In this document: positions 59,130-64,000 of the stretch, piece by piece | Layout: the number at the start of each line of letters is the position of its first letter | How positions within the stretch are numbered: position 1 is the stretch's first letter | From: Bradyrhizobium sp. CCBAU 51627 | GTDB lineage: Bacteria > Pseudomonadota > Alphaproteobacteria > Rhizobiales > Xanthobacteraceae | DNA length: 64,000 nucleotides | Direction of reading: 5' to 3' | Assembly: GCF_028128765.1 (NCBI RefSeq) | Contig: NZ_LBJG01000024.1 | Location: forward strand, 310,001-374,000 | Translations under genes and position numbers: made by a program | The notes under the pieces: generated by a model | The model's input: only the letters and a program-made list of their open reading frames with translations | Told to the model about the DNA's origin: nothing | The model's database searches: none

Positions 59130-60548
59130 TTATCCGGGCCGCGTCATCTTTTCCGGCTGCACCAGGCGGTCGAATTCTCCGGCGGAGACGAAGCCGAGCC
59201 GCAGCGCCTCCTCCTTCAGCGTGGTGCCGTTGGCATGCGCGGTCTTGGCGACCTTGGCTGCATTGTCGTAGCCGATCTTCGGCGCCAGCGCAGTCACCAG
59301 CATCAGCGAGCGCTCCATCAGCTCCTTGATGTGCTTCTGGTCGGCGCGGATGCCGCTGACGCAGTGTTCGGTGAAGGAGCGCGCGGCGTCCGCCATCAGG
59401 CGGATCGAGTGCAGCATGTTGTAGGCGAGAACGGGCTTGTAGACGTTGAGCTCGAAATGGCCCTGGCTGCCGGCGACCGTGATCGCGGTGTGATTGCCGA
59501 ACACCTGGCAGCACACCATGGTCATCGCTTCGCATTGCGTCGGATTGACCTTGCCCGGCATGATCGATGAGCCCGGCTCGTTCTCCGGCAGGATCAACTC
59601 GCCGAGGCCCGAGCGTGGGCCCGATCCGAGCAGGCGGATGTCGTTGGCGATCTTGAACAGGCCCGTCGCGACGGAATTGATGGCGCCGTGCGCCAGCACA
59701 TAGGCGTCGTTCGATGCCAGCGCCTCGAATTTGTTGGCGGCGCTGGTAAAGGGCAGCCTCGCGATCTTGGCGACGTGCTTGGCGAACAGCTTGGCGAAGC
59801 GCGGCTTGGAGTTGAGGCCGGTGCCGACGGCGGTGCCGCCCTGCGCCAGCGGATAGAGGTCCTTCACCGCGACCTTCAGTCGCGCGATGCCGCTTTCGAC
59901 CTGGGCGGCATAGCCGGAAAATTCCTGGCCGAGCGTCAGCGGCGTCGCATCCTGGGTGTGGGTGCGGCCGATCTTCACGATGTCAGCAAACTCCTTCTCC
60001 TTCTTGCGCAGCGCGCGGTGCAGCTCGCCGAGAGCGGGAACGAGATCGGCGGTGATGCGGCTTGCGGCCGCGATATGCATTGCCGTGGGGAAGGAGTCGT
60101 TCGACGACTGGCTCATGTTGACGTGGTCGTTGGGATGCACCGGCTTCTTGGCACCGAGCTCGCCGCCGAGCAGCTCGTTGGCGCGGTTGGCGATGACCTC
60201 GTTGAGGTTCATGTTGGTCTGGGTGCCCGAGCCGGTCTGCCACACCACCAGTGGAAAGTGATCGTCGAGCTTGCCCTCGATCACCTCGTGCGCGGCGCGG
60301 ATGATGGCGCCAGCGCGGCGCTTGTCGAGCAGGCCGAGCTCGAGATTGGACTGTGCGGCCGCAAGCTTGACGATGCCGAGCGCGTGCACGAGCGAGATCG
60401 GCATGCGGTCCGTGCCGATGCGGAAATTCTGCCGCGAGCGTTCGGTCTGCGCTCCCCAATAGCGATCGGCAGGGACCTCGATGGGACCAAAGCTGTCGGT
60501 CTCGATACGGGTTGCGGAGCTGCGCGGGGGGCGGGCGGTTTTGGCCAT
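59130..60548 (-). CDS. fumC: Fumarate hydratase class II
   Basis: A 472-residue enzyme from ATG 60548 (MAKTARPPRSSATRIE); an in-frame ATG at 60560 adds four residues. Class II signature GSSIMPGKVNPTQCEA with the catalytic Ser in the flexible loop is intact. Also present are VVWQTGSGTQTNMNLNEVI, VHPNDHVNMSQSSNDSFPTA (the fumarase hallmark) and HTQDATPLTLGQEFSGY. It is oxygen-stable and metal-free and makes L-malate from fumarate in the TCA cycle. It lies between sspB and DUF4169, all on one strand. The 280-bp gap to DUF4169 (58850-59129) shows no gene. Confidence 0.96.
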   Translation of the reverse strand: MAKTARPPRSSATRIETDSFGPIEVPADRYWGAQTERSRQNFRIGTDRMPISLVHALGIVKLAAAQSNLELGLLDKRRAGAIIRAAHEVIEGKLDDHFPLVVWQTGSGTQTNMNLNEVIANRANELLGGELGAKKPVHPNDHVNMSQSSNDSFPTAMHIAAASRITADLVPALGELHRALRKKEKEFADIVKIGRTHTQDATPLTLGQEFSGYAAQVESGIARLKVAVKDLYPLAQGGTAVGTGLNSKPRFAKLFAKHVAKIARLPFTSAANKFEALASNDAYVLAHGAINSVATGLFKIANDIRLLGSGPRSGLGELILPENEPGSSIMPGKVNPTQCEAMTMVCCQVFGNHTAITVAGSQGHFELNVYKPVLAYNMLHSIRLMADAARSFTEHCVSGIRADQKHIKELMERSLMLVTALAPKIGYDNAAKVAKTAHANGTTLKEEALRLGFVSAGEFDRLVQPEKMTRPG

Positions 60549-60649
60549 GAGCACATCCATTCTGCCGCACGAAACGCCGCGCGGCTTTTTGATATGCTTC
60601 TCTATACAGGCAGTTTGGTCGGCCGCGATGCCTTCGCGCCCAACCTAGA

Positions 60650-61168
60650 TCATTTCTTGCGGAATCGGTCGAGCCGAACGACTTCGGCGCCGCCCTGGTT
60701 CGGCGGAGTCGGCTCGTCCGCGGTCGCTACGGCTTCAGTCGCCGGCGCAGGCACTGCGACGGCAGACGGGGCAGGGGTCGTCGGCAAATTCTCGTCCGCG
60801 ACCTCGGCGACATCCGAGGTGTCGAACTGGAGGCCGAATTTCACGGACGGGTCGAGGAAGCTCTTGATGGCGCTGAACGGAACGACCAGCCGTTCGGGAA
60901 TGCCGCCAAAGGACAGGCCGACCTCGAAACGATCATCGAGCACGGTCAGGTCCCAGAACTGATGCTGGAGGATGATCGTCATCTCTTCCGGATATTGGGC
61001 CAGCAGCCGCGGCGACAGCTTCACGCCCTCGGCCTTCGATACGAAGGTGATGAAGAAATGATGCTCGCCCGGCAGGCCATGGGCTGCGGCATCGGTCAGC
61101 ACTTTGCGCAGCACGCCGCGCAGCGCGTCGCGGGCCAGCACATCGTATCGGATATGATCGGTCGCCAT
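60650..61168 (-). CDS. sspB: SspB-family ClpXP adaptor
   Basis: A 172-residue protein from ATG 61168 (MATDHIRYDVLARDALRGVL). The N-terminal ~120 residues are the SspB tag-binding fold (HHFFITFVSKAEGVKLSPRL, MTIILQHQFWDLTVLDDRFE, FGLQFDT). After a Pro/Ala-rich linker the C-terminus AEVVRLDRFRKK has the shape of the ClpX-binding tail. SspB delivers ssrA-tagged proteins to ClpXP. Its gene lies about 100 bp downstream of the ssrA gene that writes this tag, on the same strand. Confidence 0.93.
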   Translation of the reverse strand: MATDHIRYDVLARDALRGVLRKVLTDAAAHGLPGEHHFFITFVSKAEGVKLSPRLLAQYPEEMTIILQHQFWDLTVLDDRFEVGLSFGGIPERLVVPFSAIKSFLDPSVKFGLQFDTSDVAEVADENLPTTPAPSAVAVPAPATEAVATADEPTPPNQGGAEVVRLDRFRKK

Positions 61169-61269
61169 GGTGGTCCTGTTGCATTCCAGGAGACGGGCCC
61201 TGCCGGCCCGACTCGGCAAGCTGCAATAGTACCGCGCCTGACGGGTCAGCAGGAGTCCCCGCCGGGGAG

Positions 61270-61600
61270 GAAATAAAAAGCAAAGTGGAGGCTTCTGTTG
61301 CCAGGTGCCTCCGAACCCCGCCTAACGGAGCTTAACCCGTTAGGACTTTAAAGTGGTCTTTCAAACTGCGTTACGCAGCCTGAGCAACCGGAGCAAAGTT
61401 GTCGTTGGCAACTATTGCAGTAGCCCGATAACGGCGGAACAATACCGGGAAAAAGTACGCCCTTTACGCCCTCGTCGATCCTATTTCGCCCCCGCCAAAG
61501 CCCCCTTCCAGGGTCTGCCATTGGTGGGCTTTGGTGGAGGCGCCGGGTACCGCCCCCGGGTCCGAATGGTTTATTGCGACGACCGTTTATTTCCATAGCC
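61270..61600 (-). ncRNA. ssrA: tmRNA, circularly permuted two-piece form (ssrA)
   Basis: On the minus strand a tag frame at 61409-61371 encodes ANDNFAPVAQAA and a TAA stop, the alphaproteobacterial ssrA tag. The coding piece starts at about 61493 with GGGGGCGAAATAGGATCGAC. Its first seven bases pair exactly (one G-U) with CGCCTCC of the acceptor piece, which ends in CCTCCACCA at 61532 and contains a T-arm (CCGGG, loop, CCCGG). The acceptor piece thus comes first in the gene, from about 61600, and is separated from the coding piece by a 38-base spacer whose ends pair (AAAGCCC/GGGGCTTT). This is the permuted order of alphaproteobacterial ssrA. Outer ends are approximate; a TATATT box at 61618-61623 may belong to its promoter. 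Confidence 0.95.
61271..61312 (-). terminator. Rho-independent terminator at the end of ssrA
   Basis: On the minus strand GGAGGC and GCCTCC (61312-61307 and 61292-61287) form a six-base stem with a loop of about 14 bases, followed by a U-rich run (61279-61271). It may be part of the final pseudoknot region and the terminator together. Confidence 0.6.
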
Positions 61601-61746
61601 GGCGAACCGGCATCCCCAATATAGGGGGCAAAGGTTTCAAAAAACAGAGGTTTCGAGTGGGTAACGCACGGTTCCCTTTGGATAGGTCGGGGATGGTGGA
61701 AGGCCCGGTCTTGGACGCATCGCGGGCCGCGTTCTAAGCTCCTGAC

Positions 61747-62360
61747 ATGTCCCCGGATTCAGCACCGGCCGTCCAGGAGCCGGATCACGGGCCAGATGTG
61801 GCGGCCGCCGCCTCGCCCGGCCTGCTCGCCCTGTTCCTGGCCTTTGCTCGGATGTCGCTGGCCGGGTTTGGCGGTGTCCTGGTCTTTGCCCGGCACGCCA
61901 TCGTGGAGCAGCGCCGCTGGATGACGGCGGACGAATTCAACGAGAGTTTTGCGCTCTGCCAATTCCTGCCGGGGCCCAACATCGTAAATTTGTTGATGGT
62001 GTTCGGATCGCGGCTGCGGGGTATCGCCGGCGGCATTGCCGCCTTCACCGGCCTGTTGCTGCCGCCGACGCTGATCATGACCGTGCTTGCGATCATCTAC
62101 GCCCCGGTTCGGCGACGTGGAGGTGCTGCGTCGTAGTCTTGCGGGCGTCTCCTGCACCGCGGTTGGCCTCCTGATCGCGGTTGTCTTCCGGATGATGACG
62201 CCAGCTGCTCAAGCGAAGGGACATCGTCGTGCTCATCTTGATGCTGGGCGTGTTCCTGGCCATCGGCGTACTGCGCCTGCCGCTGCAGGCGGTGCTGCTG
62301 GTCGCGATCCCGCTCAGCATCGGCGTCACCTATGGAGTGCGACGGAAAGTAGCAGTATGA
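61747..62360 (+). pseudogene. Frameshifted chromate transporter (ChrA N-terminal half)
   Basis: From ATG 61747 the frame has the chromate transporter (CHR) head: LFLAFARMSLAGFGGVLVFA, QRRWMTADEFNESFALCQFLPGPNIVNL. One extra base at about 62103-62107 shifts the frame after VLAIIYA; the next piece is RFGDVEVLRRSLAGV. A second shift at about 62200 leads to KRRDIVVLILMLGVFLAIG, which runs to TGA 62358-62360. Repaired, this is a normal ~200-residue short ChrA that exports chromate. As given, it is broken. It overlaps the second half by four bases (ATGA). Confidence 0.85.
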
Positions 62361-62886
62361 TCACCGAGAAGCCGATCTGGGCGCTGATATCCACCTTTGG
62401 TCTGATGTCGTTGTTTGCGGTTGGCGGCGCAGCGGCTGCTGTGCCGGAGATGCATCGCATCGCCGTGGATGTGCACCACTGGATGACCGACAAGCAGTTC
62501 ACCGACGCCTATGCGATCGCGCAACTCTCGCCGGTCCGAACGTACTTATCGTCACGTTAATTGGCTATGCCGTGGCCGGCATTGCTGGCGCGCTGGCGGC
62601 AACGCTGGCGATGTGTCTGCCGACTGCGCTGCTTGCCTATTGTGTCAGCCGTCTGTTGAACCGGCCGAGCCAGTCCCGCTGGCCTGGCCTGATTCAGGCT
62701 GCACTGGTTCCGCTCTCGATTCGGATTGATGGCAGCCAGCGCTCTGATCCTGGCCCAGTCGACAGATCGCACCATTGGTGCGCTGGTTCTGATCGTGATG
62801 GTTGCGCTGATCGCCTCGATCTCGCGCGTTAATCCTTGTGGCTTCTGCTCGCAAGAGGTCTGTTGGGTTTTGCTGGCATTGTGTGA
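62357..62886 (+). pseudogene. Frameshifted chromate transporter (second CHR half)
   Basis: From ATG 62357, PIWALISTFGLMSLFAVGGA leads to a second CHR domain: DKQFTDAYAIAQLSP is followed, after a one-base loss at about 62532, by NVLIVTLIGYAVAGIAGALA in the next frame. Further shifts are apparent at about 62723 (PLSI then GLMAASALILAQS) and about 62835 (ISRVNP then WLLLARGLLGFAGIV), ending TGA 62884-62886. Together with the first half this was a two-gene chrA pair. At least five indels in 1.1 kb mean the locus is decayed. Confidence 0.85.
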
Positions 62887-62980
62887 CGAAAATCGCTACG
62901 CAGTGATCCGGGCGGGTATCCAGTTCCAGCCGATTTAGAACAACAGTGCTCGTGACTTGCGGGTCGCGGAGGAGACAAGC

Positions 62981-63742
62981 ATGGCCGATGCGATGGGCCA
63001 CTCAGCGGCGGCCAGCCGAAACACCTCGGTGGCGCTCGGCTTCTGCCTATTGGCGCTCGCGCCGCAGATTTTCGAATTCATCTGGTCGATCGGGACCCTC
63101 TTTGGCTGGGGTGCCGGACGCGGTCCGGCCACGGTCCTGATCAGCCACGCGACGGCGCTGGTTGTCGGTGGTCCCGCCGCACTGCTCGGCGCAGTCGGCG
63201 GTGAGACCAAGAAGACGTCCTCGGACGTTCTGCTGGCGCTGATCTATTCCTATCCGCTGTTTGCGGTCGCGATCGTCACGCTGTTCATGACGATCAGGTC
63301 GGGCCAGGACTATATCGGCGGCGTCATCCTGATGGCGCTTGCGCTGTTCGCGCTATGGGCCTCAAGCGATTTGCAGGGCATGCGCGGCTTCTCCTTCGGT
63401 GCAGGCACCGCACCGCGCATGTTCGGCGGACTGCTCGTGGCGTTGTCCGCCGGCATCGCCTTGACCGGCCTTTTGAACGAGGGGCCGGCGCTCGCACATT
63501 ACTCCTGGCGCGGGCCGCTGTTCGTGATGTGCGCGATCTTGTTCTTCGCTCTGGCGATCCGCCCGCTTGGCCTCGTGGTCTCGGCGTTCGTCAGCTTCAT
63601 GATCGCCGCGCTCGGATCGCATGAGACACGCTGGCTGGAGGCCGCCCTCGTCGGCATCTGTCTGACGGTCGGCTGCGCGCTGCTCTTCCCCTACGTGCTC
63701 GGTTTGCCGATGCCGATGTTTCCGCGTTTCCTGGCTCAGTGA
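62981..63742 (+). CDS. tctB: Tripartite tricarboxylate transporter small permease TctB
   Basis: A 253-residue membrane protein from ATG 62981 with GGAGGAG 8 bases ahead. It is longer than the usual TctB (about 150 residues): the first 100 residues hold two extra hydrophobic segments (LGFCLLALAPQIFEFIW, LVVGGPAALLGAVGG), then come the four TctB helices (SGQDYIGGVILMALALFALW onward). TctB is the small membrane subunit of the TctABC secondary transporters. The tctA gene starts 8 bp after its stop. No tctC gene is visible in the window. Confidence 0.83.
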   Translation: MADAMGHSAAASRNTSVALGFCLLALAPQIFEFIWSIGTLFGWGAGRGPATVLISHATALVVGGPAALLGAVGGETKKTSSDVLLALIYSYPLFAVAIVTLFMTIRSGQDYIGGVILMALALFALWASSDLQGMRGFSFGAGTAPRMFGGLLVALSAGIALTGLLNEGPALAHYSWRGPLFVMCAILFFALAIRPLGLVVSAFVSFMIAALGSHETRWLEAALVGICLTVGCALLFPYVLGLPMPMFPRFLAQ

Positions 63743-63749
63743 GGCTGTC

Positions 63750-64000
63750 ATGGAGCTCTTTGCCAACCTCGCTCACGGTTTCGCCGTCGCTTTCTCTCCG
63801 ATCAACCTTCTGATGTGCCTGATCGGCGCGCTCGTCGGCACGCTGGTCGGCGTGCTGCCGGGCATCGGCACAATCGCCACCGTCGCGATGCTGCTGCCGA
63901 TCACCTTCGGACTGCCGCCGGTCGGTGCGCTGATCATGCTCGCCGGCATCTATTATGGTGCCCAGTATGGCGGCTCGACCACCTCGATCCTTGTGAACAT
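63750..64000 (+). CDS. tctA: Tripartite tricarboxylate transporter large permease TctA (5' end)
   Basis: Starts at ATG 63750 and runs off the window after 83 codons. The N-terminal signature LIGALVGTLVGVLPGIGTI and the segment GIYYGAQYGGSTTSILVN are the TctA hallmarks. It is the large channel subunit that, with TctB and a TctC receptor, imports tricarboxylates or related acids. It belongs to the tctB operon. Confidence 0.9.
   Translation, partial: MELFANLAHGFAVAFSPINLLMCLIGALVGTLVGVLPGIGTIATVAMLLPITFGLPPVGALIMLAGIYYGAQYGGSTTSILVN

Noticed and set aside
61616..61646. Full promoter (-35 and -10) for ssrA
   Set aside because: A TATATT box is seen, but the best TTGAAA box lies only 11 bp away, so no acceptable pair was found.
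1..64000. Prophage, insertion sequence, CRISPR array or genomic island boundary
   Set aside because: No integrase, transposase, regularly spaced direct repeats or tRNA-flanked att sites were seen, and base composition stays even.

Overview
The window is a stretch of high-GC chromosome from an alphaproteobacterium, most likely Bradyrhizobium or a close relative in the Nitrobacteraceae. This rests on gene content (DUF2336, SspB-alpha, fumC next to small DUF4169 and ribbon-helix-helix genes, TRAP and TctABC transporters, many solute uptake genes), on a circularly permuted two-piece tmRNA with the tag ANDNFAPVAQAA, and on several families of inverted-repeat intergenic elements typical of these genomes. 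I saw no phage, IS element, CRISPR array, rRNA or tRNA gene.

Layout. 1-5.4 kb: envelope functions (end of an M28-type peptidase, an L,D-transpeptidase, a glycine-zipper protein, a YadG/YadH-type ABC exporter, two tandem secreted alpha/beta-hydrolase paralogues, the second with a LysM domain). 5.4-9.9 kb: a tartrate/malate-type catabolic block (dehydrogenase, ACS-family MFS carrier, divergent LysR regulator, aspartate-dehydrogenase-like protein). 9.9-18.7 kb, mostly minus strand: sorbosone dehydrogenase-like protein, isoprenylcysteine methyltransferase-like protein, epimerase, DUF962, OmpA-like, Cys-rich, orphan HicB, a UvrD/PcrA helicase carrying an in-frame repeat insertion, DUF1328 and a thioesterase. 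18.8-27.1 kb: FAD-dependent hydroxyacid dehydrogenase, His-rich Spy/LTXXQ protein, SulP transporter, caspase-like protein with an amber codon before a plausible C-terminal tail, LysR/DoxX pair. 27.4-32.5 kb: a TRAP transporter whose binding-protein gene is broken, a hydroxyacid dehydrogenase and an orphan ABC binding protein. 32.8-39.4 kb: two c-di-GMP GGDEF-EAL genes around an MFS gene, the second frameshifted. 39.4-50.3 kb: SnoaL-like protein, TetR/P450 pair with a perfect operator-like palindrome, AsmA, DUF2336, di-haem cytochrome, methyltransferase. 50.4-56 kb: SAM-cyclase-ATPase-TPR signalling protein overlapping a sterol-desaturase-like gene, small secreted proteins, GNAT. 56-61.6 kb: feoAB with candidate iron control sites, ribbon-helix-helix, DUF4169, fumC, sspB and ssrA (tmRNA). 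61.7-64 kb: a decayed two-gene chromate transporter locus and the start of a tctBA operon that runs off the window.

Four loci carry disruptions (dctP, the second GGDEF-EAL gene, both chrA halves, and probably the caspase tail). They could be real pseudogenes or sequence errors; the two cannot be separated from one sequence. The most notable single items are the permuted ssrA beside sspB (tag writer next to tag reader), the palindromic element translated inside the helicase, the feoA start-codon hairpin with an Irr-box-like palindrome behind it, and the TetR/P450 operator.
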